A stretch of 64,000 bases of DNA from Hippophae tibetana. Its lineage: Eukaryota > Streptophyta > Magnoliopsida > Rosales > Elaeagnaceae. The stretch covers positions 27,384,802 through 27,448,801 of the forward strand of contig CM072807.1 in NCBI GenBank assembly GCA_037013495.1, given 5' to 3'. How positions within the stretch are numbered: position 1 is the first letter of the stretch; every line of letters begins with the position of its first letter. Position numbers and translations under genes: made by a program. Shown here piece by piece: positions 34,295 to 48,840 of the stretch. Below the pieces are notes generated by a model that was not told where the DNA came from, did not search any database, and was given only the letters and a program-made list of their open reading frames with translations.

Positions 34295-36888
34295 TACAAT
34301 TCAATCCAGAAACTTTCGGAAACGCATACAAACGCATAATTTAAATGCAGTGGAAATAAAATGGATTGAAAACATACCTCTTGAAAGGATCAATTTTTTT
34401 TTTTGAAAAACTTCATCTTCAACCCAGAGGCGGGTCAACCCGACCCGGTTTGACCGTAACGGATACCCGGCCGTATCCTCCTATTCCGGTGACGGAATAC
34501 AGCGTTCTTTTTATCAAAATTCTCATAATTCGATTTTCGATTGATTCATGGTCTTAATTTGAAGTAATACCATTATTTTAAATAAAAATTTAATTAATGA
34601 ATCAAATAAATACCCACGATAAATTTTATTCATTTTCTTCATTTGTTTTCAAGTTTACATTCACAGAATCACTCAAACGTAAATATTGAAACAATTTAAA
34701 ATTTCCATGTGCATAAAAAACAAGGAAAATCAAAAACCCAAAATTTCAATTCCTCGTAAAACAAATCAAAAGAGAGATGTTTCCAAAAATGGCTTCAATA
34801 CCAAATGTTAGAATACAATTCAATCCAGAAACTTTCGGAAAAGCATACAAACGCATAATTTAAATGGAGTCGAAAAAAATGGATTGAAAACATACCTCTT
34901 GCCAGGATCAATTTTTTTTTTTTGAAAAACTTCAACTTCAACCGCGAGGCGAGTCAACCCGACCCGGTTTGACCGTAGCGGATACCCGACCGTATCCTGA
35001 TATTCCGGTGACAAAATCCAGCGTTCTTTTTATCAAATTTCTCATAATTCGATTTTCGAGTGATTCATGGTCTTAATTTGAAGTAAAAACATTATTTTAA
35101 ATAAAAATTTAATTAATGAATCAAATAAATACCCACGATAAATTGTATTTATTTTCATCATTTGTTTTCATATTTAAATTCACAGAATCACTCAAACGTA
35201 AATATTGAAACAAATTAAAATTTCCATGTGCAAAAAAAACAACCAAAATCAAACACCCAAAATTTCAATTCCTCGTGTAATAGATCAAAAGAGAGATGTT
35301 TTCAAAAATGGCTCTAATACCAAATGTTAGAATACAATTCAATCCAGAAACTTTCGGAAACATATACAAACACATAATTTAAATGCAGTGGAAATAAAAT
35401 GGATTGAAAACATACCTCTTTCCTTGATCAGATTTTTTTTTCTGAAAAACTTCATCTTCAACCCAGAGGCGGGTCAACCCGACCCGGTTTGACCGTAACG
35501 GATACCCGGCCGTATCTTCCTATTCCGGTGACGAAATCCAGCGTTCTTTTTATCAAAATTCTCATAATTCGATTTTCGATTGATTCATGGTCTTAATTTG
35601 AAGAAATACCATTATTTTAATTAAAAATTTAATTAATGAATCAAATAAATACCCACGATAAATTGTATTCATTTTCTTCATTTGTTTTCAAGTTTACATT
35701 CACAGAATCACTCAAACGTAAATATTGAAACAATTTAAAATTTCCATGTGCATAAAAAACAAGGAAAATCAAAAACCCAAAATTTCAATTCCTCGTAAAA
35801 AAGATCAAAAGAGAGATGTTTCCAAAAATGGCTTTAATGCCAAATGTTAGAATACAATTCAATCCAGAAACTTTCGGAAAAGCATACGAACGCATAATTT
35901 AAATGGAGTCGAAAAAAAATGCATTTAAAACATACCTCTTGCCTTGATCAAATTTTTTTTTTGAAAAACTTCATCTTCAACCGAGAGGCGGGTCAACCCG
36001 ACCCGGTTTAACCGTAACGGATACCCGGCCGTATCCTCCTATTCCGGTGACGAAATCCAGCGTTCTTTTTATCAAAATTCTCATAATTCGATTTTCGATT
36101 GATTCATGGTTTTAATTTGAAGTAATACCATTATTTTAAATAAAAATTTAATTAATGAATCAAATAAATACCCACGATAAATTGTATTCATTTTATTCAT
36201 TTGTTTTCAAGTTTACATTCACAGAATCACTCAAACGTAAATATTGAAACAATTTAATATTTCCATGTGCATAAAAAACAAGGAAAATCAAAAACCCAAA
36301 ATTTCAATTCCTCGTAAAACAGATCAAAAGAGAGATGTTTCCAAAAATGGCTTCAATACCAAATGTTAGAATACAATTCAATCCAGAAACTTTCGGAAAA
36401 GCATACGAACACATAATTTAAATGGAGTCGAAAAAAATGGATTGAAAACATACCTCTTGGCAGGATCAATTTTTTTTTTTGAAAAACTTCAACTTCAACC
36501 GCGAGGCGAGTCAACCCGACCCGTTTTGACCGTAGCAGATACCAGACCGTATCCTGATATTACCGTGACAAAATCCAGCGTTCTTTTTATCAAATTTCTC
36601 ATAATTCGATTTTCGAGTGATTCATGGTCTTAGTTTGAAGTAAAAACATTAATTTAAATAAAAATTTAATTAATGAATCAAATAAATACCCACGATAAAT
36701 TGTATTTATTTTCATCATTTGTTTTCATATTTAAATTCACAGAATCACTCAAACGTAAATATTGAAACAATTTAAAATTTCCATGTGCATAAAAAACAAC
36801 CAAAATCAAACACCCAAAATTTCAATTCCTCGTGTAATAGATCAAAAGAGAGATGTTTTCAAAATGGCTCTAATACCAAATGTTAGTA

Positions 36889-39800
36889 TACAATTCAATC
36901 CAAAAACTTTCGGAAACGCATACAAACGCATAATTTAAATGTAGTGGAAATAAAATGGATTGAAAACATACCCCTTTCCTTGATCAATTTTTTTTTTTTT
37001 TGAAAATCTTCATCTTCAACCCAGAGGCTGGTCAACCCGACCCGGTTTGACCGTAACGGATACCCGGCCGTATCCTCCTATTCCGGTGACGAAATCCAGC
37101 GTTCTTTTTATCAAAATTCTCATAATTCGATTTTCGATTGATTCATGGTTTTAATTTGAAGTAATACCATTATTTTAAATAAAAATTTAATTAATGAATC
37201 AAATAAATACCCACGATAAATTGTATTCATTTTATTCATTTGTTTTCAAGTTTACATTCACAGAATCACTCAAACGTAAATATTGAAACAATTTAATATT
37301 TCCATGTGCATAAAAAACAAGGAAAATCAAAAACCCAAAATTTCAATTCCTCGTAAAACAGATCAAAAGAGAGATGTTTCCAAAAATGGCTTCAATACCA
37401 AATGTTAGAATACAATTCAATCCAGAAACTTTCGGAAAAGCATACGAACACATAATTTAAATGGAGTCGAAAAAAATGGATTGAAAACATACCTCTTGCC
37501 AGGATCAATTTTTTTTTTTTGAAAAACATCAACTTCAACCGCGAGGCGAGTCAACCCGACCCGTTTTGACCGTAGCAGATACCAGACCGTATCCTGATAT
37601 TACGGTGACAAAATCCAGCGTTCTTTTTATCAAATTTCTCATAATTCGATTTTCGAGTGATTCATGGTCTTAGTTTGAAGTAAAAACATTAATTTAAATA
37701 AAAATTTAATTAATGAATCAAATAAATACCCACGATAAATTGTATTTATTTTCATCATTTGTTTTCATATTTAAAATCACAGAATCACTCAAACGTAAAT
37801 ATTGAAACAAATTAAAATTTCCATGTGCATAAAAAACAACCAAAATCAAGCACCCTAAATTTCAATTCCTCGTGTAATAGATCAAAAGATAGATGTTTTC
37901 AAAAATGGCTCTAATACCAAATGTTAGAATACAATTCAATCCAGAAACTTTCGGAAACGCATACAAACGCATAATTTAAATGTAGCGGAAATAAAATGGA
38001 TTGAAAACATACCCCTTTCCTTGATCAATTTTTTTTTTTTTTTTGAAAATCTTCATCTTCAACCCAGAGGCGGGTCAACCCGACCCGGTTTGACCGTAAC
38101 GGATACCCGGCCATATCCTCCTATTCCGGTGACGAAATCCAGGGTTCTTTTTATCAAAATTCTCATAATTCGATTTTCGATTGATTCATGGTCTTAATTT
38201 GAAGTAATACCATTATTTTAAATAAAAATTTAATTAATGAATCAAATAAATACCCACGATAAATTGTATTCATTTTATTCATTTGTTTTCAAGTTTACAT
38301 TCACAGAATCACTCAAACGTAAATATTGAAACAATTTAATGTTTCCATGTGCATAAAAAACAAGGAAAATCAAAAACCCAAAATTTCAATTCCTCGTAAA
38401 ACAGATCAGAAGAGAGATGTTTCCAAAAATGGCTTCAATACCAAATGTTAGAATACAATTCAATCCAGAAACTTTCGGAAAAGCATACGAACACATAATT
38501 TAAATGGAGTCGAAAAAAATGGATTGAAAACATACCTCTTGCCAGGATAAATTTTTTTTTTTTGAAAAACTTCAACTTCAACCGCGAGGCGAGTCAACCC
38601 GACCCGTTTTGACCGTAGCAGATACCAGACCGTATCCTGATATTACGGTGACAAAATCCAGTGTTCTTTTTATCAAATTTCTCATAATTCGATTTTCGAG
38701 TGATTCATGGTCTTAGTTTGAAGTAAAAACATTAATTTAAATAAAAATTTAATTAATGAATCAAATAAATACCCACGATAAATTGTATTTATTTTCATCA
38801 TTTGTTTTCATATTTAAATTCACAGAATCACTCAAACGTAAATATTGAAACAATTTAAAATTTCCATGTGCATAAAAAACAACCAAAATCAAACACCCAA
38901 AATTTCAATTCCTCGTGTAATAGATCAAAAGAGAGATGTTTTCAAAATTGCTCTAATACCAAATGTTAGTATACAATTCAATCCAGAAACTTTCGGAAAC
39001 GCATACAAACGCATAATTTAAATGTAGTGGAAATAAAATGGAATGAAAACATACCCCTTTCCTTGATCAAATTTTTTTTTTTTGAAAATCCTCATCTTCA
39101 ACCCAGAGGCGGGTCAACCCGACCCGGTTTGACCGTAACGGATACCCGGCCGTATCCTCCTATTCCGGTGATGGAATCCAGCGTTCTTTTTATCAAAATT
39201 CTCATAATTCGATTTTCGATTGATTCATGGTCTTAATTTGAAGTAATACCATTATTTTAAATAAAAATTTAATTAATGAATCAAATAAATACCCACGATA
39301 AATTTTATTCATTTTATTCATTTGTTTTCAAATTTACATTCACAGAATCACTCAAAGGTAAATATTGAAACAATTTAAAATTTCCATGTGCATAAAAAAC
39401 AAGGAAAATCAAAAACCCAAAATTTCAATTCCTCGTAAAACAGATCAAAAGAGAGATGTTTCCAAAAATGGCTTCAATACCAAATGTTAGAATACAATTC
39501 AATCCAGAAACTTTCGGAAAAGCATACGAACGCATAATTTAAATGGAGTCGAAAAAAAATGTATTGAAAACATACCCCTTGCCTGGATAAATTTTTTTTT
39601 TTTTGAAAAACTTCAACTTCAACCGCGAGGCGAGTCAACCCGACCCAGTTTGACCGTAGCGGATACGAGACCGTATCCTGATATTACGGTGACAAAATCC
39701 AGCGTTCTCTTTATCAAATTTCTCATAATTCGATTTTCGAGTGATTCATGGTCTTAGTTTGAAGTAAAAACATTATTTTAAATAAAAATTTAATTAATGA

Positions 39801-40525
39801 ATCAAATAAATACCCACGATAAATTGTATTCATTTTCTTCATTTGTTTTCATATTTAAATTCACAGAATCACTCAAACGTAAATATTGAAACAAATTAAA
39901 ATTTCCATATGCATGAAAAACAACCAAAATCAAACACCCAAAATTTCAATTCCTCGTGAAACAGATCAAAAGAGAGATGTTTTCAAAAATGGCTCTAATA
40001 CCAAATGTTAGAATACAATTCAATCTAGAAACTTTCGGAAAAGCATACAAACACATAATTTAAATGCAGGGGAAATAAAATGGATTGAAAACATACCTCT
40101 TGCCTTGATCAAATTTTTGTTTTTTGAAAAACTTCATGTGCAACCCAGAGGCGGGTCAACCCGACCCGGTTTGACCGTAACGGATACCCGGCCGTATCCT
40201 CCTATTCCGGTGACGAAATCCAGCGTTCTTTTTATCAAAATTCTCATAATTCGATTTTCGATTGATTCATGGTCTTAATTTGAAGAAATACCATTATTTT
40301 AAATAAAAATTTAATTAATGAATCAAATAAATACCCACGATAAATTGTATTCATTTGTTTTCAAGTTTACATTCACAGAATCACTCAAAGGTAAATATTG
40401 AAACAATTTAAAATTTCCATGTGCATAAAAAACAAGGAAAATCAAAAACCCAAAATTTCAATTCCTCGTAAAACAAATCAAAAGAGAGATGTTTCCAAAA
40501 ATGGCTTCAATACCAAATGTTAGAA
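36889..40525. repeat. P-Q dimer stretch without a fixed larger unit
   Basis: Monomer starts are 36889 (P), 37411 (Q), 37930 (P), 38454 (Q), 38972 (P), 39493 (Q) and 40014 (P, R subfamily, 512 bp). Alternation is regular, but I see no exact HOR copy inside. The monomer at 36889 resembles left-domain C (CCAAAAACTTTCGG, ACCCCTTTCC). The one at 38972 introduces right-domain markers GGAATGAAAAC, GTGATGGAATCC and CAAAGGTAAAT. The Q at 39493 has GCCTGGATAAA and GTTCTCTTT. This is a transition zone. Confidence 0.78.
40014..40525. repeat. R-subfamily monomer with independent 9-bp deletion
   Basis: This 512-bp monomer has CAATCTAGAAAC, GCAGGGG, TTTTTGTTTTTTG and CATGTGCAACCC. At about 40346-40360 it reads GTATTCATTTGTTTTC, the same 9-bp loss as the E monomers at 5191 and 7776. 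It lacks their second change and belongs to another subfamily, so recurrent slippage between the short ATTCATTT repeats is more likely than common descent. Confidence 0.78.
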
Positions 40526-43500
40526 TACAATTCAATCCAGAAACTTTCGGAAAAGCATACGAACGCATAATTTAAATGGAGTCGAAAAAAAATGGATTGA
40601 AAACATACCTCTTGCCTGGATAAATTTTTTTTTTTGAAAAACTTCAACTTCAACCGCGAGGCGAGTCAACCCGACCCGGTTTGACCGTAGCGGATACGAG
40701 ACCGTATCCTGATATTACGGTGACAAAATCCAGCGTTCTTTTTATCAAATTTCTCATAATTCGATTTTCGAGTGATTCATGGTCTTAGTTTGAAGTAAAA
40801 ACATTAATTTAAATAAAAATTTAATTAATGAATCAAATAAATACCCACGATAAATTGTATTTATTTTCATCATTTGTTTTCATATTTAAAATCACAGAAT
40901 CACTCAAACGTAAATATTGAAACAAATTAAAATTTCCATGTGCATAAAAAACAACCAAAATCAAACACCCAAAATTTCAATTCCTCGTGTAATAGATCAA
41001 AAGATAGATGTTTTCAAAAATGGCTCTAATACCAAATGTTAGAATACAATTCAATCCAGAAACTTTCGGAAACGCATACAAACGCATAATTTAAATGTAG
41101 TGGAAATAAAATGGATTGAAAACATACCCCTTTCCTTGATCAATTTTTTTTTTTTTGAAAATCCTCATCTTCAACCCAGAGGCGGGTCAACCCGACCCGG
41201 TTTGACCGTAATGGATACCCGGCCGTATCCTCCTATTCCGGTGACGAAATCCAGCGTTCTTTTTATCAAAATTCTCATAATTCGATTTTCGATTGATTCA
41301 TGGTCTTAATTTGAAGTAATACCATTATTTTAAATAAAAATTTAATTAATGAATCAAATAAATACCCACGATAAATTGTATTCATTTTATTCATTTGTTT
41401 TCAAGTTTACATTCACAGAATCACTCAAACGTAAATATTGAAACAATTTAAAATTTCCATGTGCATAAAAAACAAGGAAAATCAAAAACCCAAAATTTCA
41501 ATTCCTCGTAAAACAGATCAAAAGAGAGATGTTTCCAAAAATGGCTTCAATACCAAATGTTAGAATACAATTCAATCCAGAAACTTTCGGAAAAGCATAC
41601 GAACACATAATTTAAATGGAGTCGAAAAAAATGGATTGAAAACATACCCCTTGGCAGGATCAATTTTTTTTTTTTTGAAAAACTTCAACTTCAACCGCGA
41701 GGCGAGTCAACCCGACCCGTTTTGACCGTAGCAGATACCAGACCGTATCCTGATATTACCGTGACAAAATCCAGCGTTCTTTTTATCAAATTTCTCATAA
41801 TTCGATTTTCGAGTGATTCATGGTCTTAGTTTGAAGTAAAAACATTAATTTAAATAAAAATTTAATTAATGAATCAAATAAATACCCACGATAAATTGTA
41901 TTTATTTTCATCATTTGTTTTCATATTTAAATTCACAGAATCACTCAAACGTAAATATTGAAACAATTTAAAATTTCCATGTGCATAAAAAACAACCAAA
42001 ATCAAACACCCAAAATTTCAATTCCTCGTGTAATAGATCAAAAGAGAGATGTTTTCAAAATTGCTCTAATACCAAATGTTAGTATACAATTCAATCCAGA
42101 AACTTTCGGAAACGCATACAAACGCATAATTTAAATGTAGTGGAAATAAAATGGAATGAAAACATACCCCTTTCTTTGATCAATTTTTTTTTTTTTGAAA
42201 ATCCTCATCTTCAACCCAGAGGCGGGTCAACCCGACCCGGTTTGACCGTAACGGATACCCGGCCGTATCCTCCTATTCCGGTGATGGAATCCAGCGTTCT
42301 TTTTATCAAAATTCTCATAATTCGATTTTCGATTGATTCATGGTCTTAATTTGAAGTAATACCATTATTTTAAATAAAAATTTAATTAATGAATCAAATA
42401 AATACCCACGATAAATTTTATTCATTTTATTCATTTGTTTTCAAATTTACATTCACAGAATCACTCAAAGGTAAATATTGAAACAATTTAAAATTTCCAT
42501 GTGCATAAAAAACAAGGAAAATCAAAAACCCAAAATTTCAATTCCTCGTAAAACAGATCAAAAGAGAGATGTTTCCAAAAATGGCTTCAATACCAAATGT
42601 TAGAATACAATTCAATCCAGAAACTTTCGGAAAAGCATACGAACACATAATTTAAATGGAGTCGAAAAAAATGGATTGAAAACATACCTCTTGGCAGGAT
42701 CAATTTTTTTTTTTTGAAAAACTACAACTTCAACCGCGAGGCGAGTCAACCCGACCCGTTTTGACCGTAGCAGATACCAGACCGTATCCTGATATTACCG
42801 TGACAAAATCCAGCGTTCTTTTTATCAAATTTCTCATAATTCGATTTTCGAGTGATTCATGGTCTTAGTTTGAAGTAAAAACATTAATTTAAATAAAAAT
42901 TTAATTAATGAATCAAATAAATACCCACGATAAATTGTATTTATTTTCATCATTTGTTTTCATATTTAAATTCACAGAATCACTCAAACGTAAATATTGA
43001 AACAATTTAAAATTTCCATGTGCATAAAAAACAACCAAAATCAAACACCCAAAATTTCAATTCCTCGTGTAATAGATCAAAAGAGAGATGTTTTCAAAAT
43101 TGCTCTAATACCAAATGTTAGTATACAATTCAATCCAGAAACTTTCGGAAACGCATACAAACGCATAATTTAAATGTAGTGGAAATAAAATGGAATGAAA
43201 ACATACCCCTTTCTTTGATCAATTTTTTTTTTTTGAAAATCCTCATCTTCAACCCAGAGGCGGGTCAACCCGACCCGGTTTGACCGTAACGGATACCCGG
43301 CCGTATCCTCCTATTCCGGTGATGGAATCCAGCGTTCTTTTTATCAAAATTCTCATAATTCGATTTTCGATTGATTCATGGTCTTAATTTGAAGTAATAC
43401 CATTATTTTAAATAAAAATTTAATTAATGAATCAAATAAATACCCACGATAAATTTTATTCATTTTATTCATTTGTTTTCAAATTTACATTCACAGAATC

Positions 43501-46500
43501 ACTCAAAGGTAAATATTGAAACAATTTAAAATTTCCATGTGCATAAAAAACAAGGAAAATCAAAAACCCAAAATTTCAATTCCTCGTAAAACAGATCAAA
43601 AGAGAGATGTTTCCAAAAATGGCTTCAATACCAAATGTTAGAATACAATTCAATCCAGAAACTTTCGGAAAAGCATACGAACGCATAATTTAAATGGAGT
43701 CGAAAAAAAATGGATTGAAAACATACCTCTTGCCTGGATAAATTTTTTTTTTTGAAAAACTTCAACTTCAACCGCGAGGCGAGTCAACCCGACCCGGTTT
43801 GACCGTAGCGGATACGAGACCGTATCCTGATATTACGGTGACAAAATCCAGCGTTCTTTTTATCAAATTTCTCATAATTCGATTTTCGAGTGATTCATGG
43901 TCTTAGTTTGAAGTAAAAACATTATTTTAAATAAAAATTTAATTAATGAATCAAATAAATACCCACGATAAATTGTATTTATTTTCATCATTTGTTTTCA
44001 TATTTAAAATCACAGAATCACTCAAACGTAAATATTGAAACAAATTAAAATTTCCATGTGCATAAAAAACAACCAAAATCAAACACCCAAAATTTCAATT
44101 CCTCGTGTAATAGATCAAAAGATAGATGTTTTCAAAAATGGCTCTAATACCAAATGTTAGAATACAATTCAATCCAGAAACTTTCGGAAACGCATACAAA
44201 CGCATAATTTAAATGTAGTGGAAATAAAATGGATTGAAAACATACCCCTTTCCTTGATCAATTTTTTTTTTTTTGAAAATCCTCATCTTCAACCCAGAGG
44301 CGGGTCAACCCGACCCGGTTTGACCGTAATGGATACCCGGCCGTATCCTCCTATTCCGGTGACGAAATCCAGCGTTCTTTTTATCAAAATTCTCATAATT
44401 CGATTTTCGATTGATTCATGGTCTTAATTTGAAGTAATACCATTATTTTAAATAAAAATTTAATTAATGAATCAAATAAATACCCACGATAAATTGTATT
44501 CATTTTATTCATTTGTTTTCAAGTTTACATTCACAGAATCACTCAAACGTAAATATTGAAACAATTTAAAATTTCCATGTGCATAAAAAACAAGGAAAAT
44601 CAAAAACCCAAAATTTCAATTCCTCGTAAAACAGATCAAAAGAGAGATGTTTCCAAAAATGGCTTCAATACCAAATGTTAGAATACAATTCAATCCAGAA
44701 ACTTTCGGAAAAGCATACGAACACATAATTTAAATGGAGTCGAAAAAAATGGATTGAAAACATACCTCTTGGCAGGATCAATTTTTTTTTTTTGAAAAAC
44801 TACAACTTCAACCGCAAGGCGAGTCAACCCGACCCGTTTTGACCGTAGCAGATACCAGACCGTATCCTGATATTACCGTGACAAAATCCAGCGTTCTTTT
44901 TATCAAATTTCTCATAATTCGATTTTCGAGTGATTCATGGTCTTAGTTTGAAGTAAAAACATTAATTTAAATAAAAATTTAATTAATGAATCAAATAAAT
45001 ACCCACGATAAATTGTATTTATTTTCATCATTTGTTTTCATATTTAAATTCACAGAATCACTCAAACGTAAATATTGAAACAATTTAAAATTTCCATGTG
45101 CATAAAAAACAACCAAAATCAAACACCCAAAATTTCAATTCCTCGTGTAATAGATCAAAAGAGAGATGTTTTCAAAATTGCTCTAATACCAAATGTTAGT
45201 ATACAATTCAATCCAGAAACTTTCGGAAACGCATACAAACGCATAATTTAAATGTAGTGGAAATAAAATGGAATGAAAACATACCCCTTTCTTTGATCAA
45301 TTTTTTTTTTTTGAAAATCCTCATCTTCAACCCAGAGGCGGGTCAACCCGACCCGGTTTGACCGTAACGGATACCCGGCCGTATCCTCCTATTCCGGTGA
45401 TGGAATCCAGCGTTCTTTTTATCAAAATTCTCATAATTCGATTTTCGATTGATTCATGGTCTTAATTTGAAGTAATACCATTATTTTAAATAAAAATTTA
45501 ATTAATGAATCAAATAAATACCCACGATAAATTTTATTCATTTTATTCATTTGTTTTCAAATTTACATTCACAGAATCACTCAAAGGTAAATATTGAAAC
45601 AATTTAAAATTTCCATGTGCATAAAAAACAAGGAAAATCAAAAACCCAAAATTTCAATTCCTCGTAAAACAGATCAAAAGAGAGATGTTTCCAAAAATGG
45701 CTTCAATACCAAATGTTAGAATACAATTCAATCCAGAAACTTTCGGAAAAGCATACGAACGCATAATTTAAATGGAGTCGAAAAAAAATGGATTGAAAAC
45801 ATACCTCTTGCCTGGATAAATTTTTTTTTTTGAAAAACTTCAACTTCAACCGCGAGGCGAGTCAACCCGACCCGGTTTGACCGTAGCGGATACGAGACCG
45901 TATCCTGATATTACGGTGACAAAATCCAGCGTTCTTTTTATCAAATTTCTCATAATTCGATTTTCGAGTGATTCATGGTCTTAGTTTGAAGTAAAAACAT
46001 TATTTTAAATAAAAATTTAATTAATGAATCAAATAAATACCCACGATAAATTGTATTTATTTTCATCATTTGTTTTCATATTTAAAATCACAGAATCACT
46101 CAAACGTAAATATTGAAACAAATTAAAATTTCCATGTGCATAAAAAACAACCAAAATCAAACACCCAAAATTTCAATTCCTCGTGTAATAGATCAAAAGA
46201 TAGATGTTTTCAAAAATGGCTCTAATACCAAATGTTAGAATACAATTCAATCCAGAAACTTTCGGAAACGCATACAAACGCATAATTTAAATGTAGTGGA
46301 AATAAAATGGATTGAAAACATACCCCTTTCCTTGATCAATTTTTTTTTTTTTGAAAATCCTCATCTTCAACCCAGAGGCGGGTCAACCCGACCCGGTTTG
46401 ACCGTAATGGATACCCGGCCGTATCCTCCTATTCCGGTGACGAAATCCAGCGTTCTTTTTATCAAAATTCTCATAATTCGATTTTCGATTGATTCATGGT

Positions 46501-46761
46501 CTTAATTTGAAGTAATACCATTATTTTAAATAAAAATTTAATTAATGAATCAAATAAATACCCACGATAAATTGTATTCATTTTATTCATTTGTTTTCAA
46601 GTTTACATTCACAGAATCACTCAAACGTAAATATTGAAAAAATTTAAAATTTCCATGTGCATAAAAAACAAGGAAAATCAAAAACCCAAAATTTCAATTC
46701 CTCGTAAAACAGATCAAAAGAGAGATGTTTCCAAAAATGGCTTCAATACCAAATGTTAGAA
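40526..46761. repeat. Tetramer HOR (2,078 bp) with an internal doubled dimer
   Basis: Monomer starts and types are 40526 a, 41045 b, 41566 c, 42085 d, 42606 c, 43124 d, 43644 a, 44163 b, 44684 c, 45202 d, 45722 a and 46241 b. Type a is Q with GCCTGGATAAA and TACGAGACC. Type b is P with ACCGTAATGG. Type c is Q with CTTGGCAGG and ATTACCGTGAC. Type d is P with GGAATGAAAAC and GTGATGG. Offsets are 2,078 bp (43124 to 45202, 43644 to 45722, 44163 to 46241) and 3,118 bp (40526 to 43644, 41045 to 44163). The extra 1,040 bp is the repeated c-d dimer. Confidence 0.9.
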
Positions 46762-48840
46762 TACAATTCAATCCAGAAACTTTCGGAAAAGCATACGAAC
46801 ACATAATTTAAATGGAGTCGAAAAAAATGGATTGAAAACATACCTCTTGGCAGGATCAATTTTTTTTTTTTGAAAAACTTCAACTTCAACCGCGAGGCGA
46901 GTCAACCCGACCCGTTTTGACCGTAGCAGATACCAGACCGTATCCTGATATTACCGTGACAAAATCCAGCGTTCTTTTTATCAAATTTCTCATAATTCGA
47001 TTTTCGAGTGATTCATGGTCTTAGTTTGAAGTAAAAACATTAATTTAAATAAAAATTTAATTAATGAATCAAATAAATACCCACGATAAATTGTATTTAT
47101 TTTCATCATTTGTTTTCATATTTAAATTCACAGAATCACTCAAACGTAAATATTGAAACAATTTAAAATATCCATGTGCATAAAAAACAACCAAAATCAA
47201 ACACCCAAAATTTCAATTCCTCGTGTAATAGATGAAAAGATAGATGTTTTCAAAATGGCTCTAATACCAAATGTTAGTATACAATTCAATCCAAAAACTT
47301 TCGGAAACGCATACAAACGCATAATTTAAATGTAGTGGAAATAAAATGGATTGAAAACATACCCCTTTCCTTCATCAATTTTTTTTTTTTTTGAAAATCC
47401 TCATCTTCAACCCAGAGGCGGGTCAACCCGACCTGGTTTGACCGTAATGGATACCCGGCCGTATCCTCCTATTCCGGTGACGAAATCCAGCGTTCTTTTT
47501 ATCAAAATTCTCATAATTCGATTTTCGATTGATTCATGGTCTTAATTTGAAGTAATACCATTATTTTAAATAAAAATTTAATTAATGAATCAAATAAATA
47601 CCCACGATAAATTGTATTCATTTTATTCATTTGTTTTCAAGTTTACATTCACAGAATCACTCAAACGTAAATATTGAAACAATTTAAAATTTCCATGTGC
47701 ATAAAAAACAAGGAAAATCAAAAACCCAAAATTTCAATTCCTCGTAAAACAGATCAAAAGAGAGATGTTTCCAAAAATGGCTTCAATACCAAATGTTAGA
47801 ATACAATTCAATCCAGAAACTTTCGGAAAAGCATACGAACACATAATTTAAATGGAGTCGAAAAAAATGGATTGAAAACATACCTCTTGGCAGGATCAAT
47901 TTTTTTTTTTTGAAAAACTTCAACTTCAACCGCGAGGCGAGTCAACCCGACCCGTTTTGACCGTAGCAGATACCAGACCGTATCCTGATATTACCGTGAC
48001 AAAATCCAGCGTTCTTTTTATCAAATTTCTCATAATTCGATTTTCGAGTGATTCATGGTCTTAGTTTGAAGTAAAAACATTAATTTAAATAAAAATTTAA
48101 TTAATGAATCAAATAAATACCCACGATAAATTGTATTTATTTTCATCATTTGTTTTCATATTTAAATTCACAGAATCACTCAAACGTAAATATTGAAACA
48201 ATTTAAAATATCCATGTGCATAAAAAACAACCAAAATCAAACACCCAAAATTTTAATTCCTCGTGTAATAGATGAAAAGAGAGATGTTTTCAAAATGGCT
48301 CTAATACCAAATGTTAGTATACAATTCAATCCAAAAACTTTCGGAAACGCATACAAACGCATAATTTAAATGTAGTGGAAATAAAATGGAATGAAAACAT
48401 ACCCCTTTCCTTGATCAAATTTTTTTTTTTTGAAAATCCTCATCTTCAACCCAGAGGCGGGTCAACCCGACCCCGTTTGACCGTAACGGATACCCGGCCG
48501 TATCCTCCTGTTCCGGTGATGGAATCCAGCGTTCTTTTTATCAAAATTCTCATAATTCGATTTTCGATTGATTCATGGTCTTAATTTGAAGTAATACCAT
48601 TATTTTAAATAAAAATTTAATTAATGAATCAAATAAATACCCACGATATATTTTATTCATTTTATTCATTTGTTTTCAAGTTTACATTCACAGAATCACT
48701 CAAAGGTAAATATTGAAACAATTTAAAATTTCCATGTGCATAAAAAACAAGGAAAATCAAAAACCCAAAATTTTAATTCCTCGTAAAACAGATCAAAAGA
48801 GAGATGTTTCCAAAAATGGCTTCAATACCAAATGTTAGAA
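46762..48840. repeat. Two c-type Q monomers with unlike P partners
   Basis: Monomer starts are 46762 (c), 47280 (P, b-like), 47802 (c) and 48320 (P, d-like). The two c monomers are 1,040 bp apart and nearly identical, including AAAATATCCATG and GATGAAAAG. Their P partners differ: 47280 has ACCTGGTTTGACCGTAATGG and CTTCATCAA, while 48320 has GGAATGAAAAC, GTGATGG and CACGATATATT. The second P introduces CACGATATATT, typical of the next block. Confidence 0.84.

Larger units (their letters stand above)
30660..36888. repeat. Mosaic block: overlapping tetramer and heptamer relations
   Basis: Monomer starts are 30660, 31182, 31701, 32220, 32739, 33256, 33776, 34295, 34814, 35333, 35853 and 36372. 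Pairings by private markers: 32220 with 34295 (2,075 bp; GAAAGGATC, GACGGAATACAGCG). 33256 with 35333 and 33776 with 35853 (2,077 bp; ATTTTAATTAAAAA, CCGAGAGGCGGG with GGTTTAACCG). 32739 with 36372 (3,633 bp; CTTGGCAGGATC, ATTACCGTGAC). 30660 with 34814 (about 4,154 bp; GTAGCGGATACCCGACC). Strict P-Q alternation fails at 33256-34813 and 35333-36371. Several rounds of out-of-register exchange are superimposed. Confidence 0.82.
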
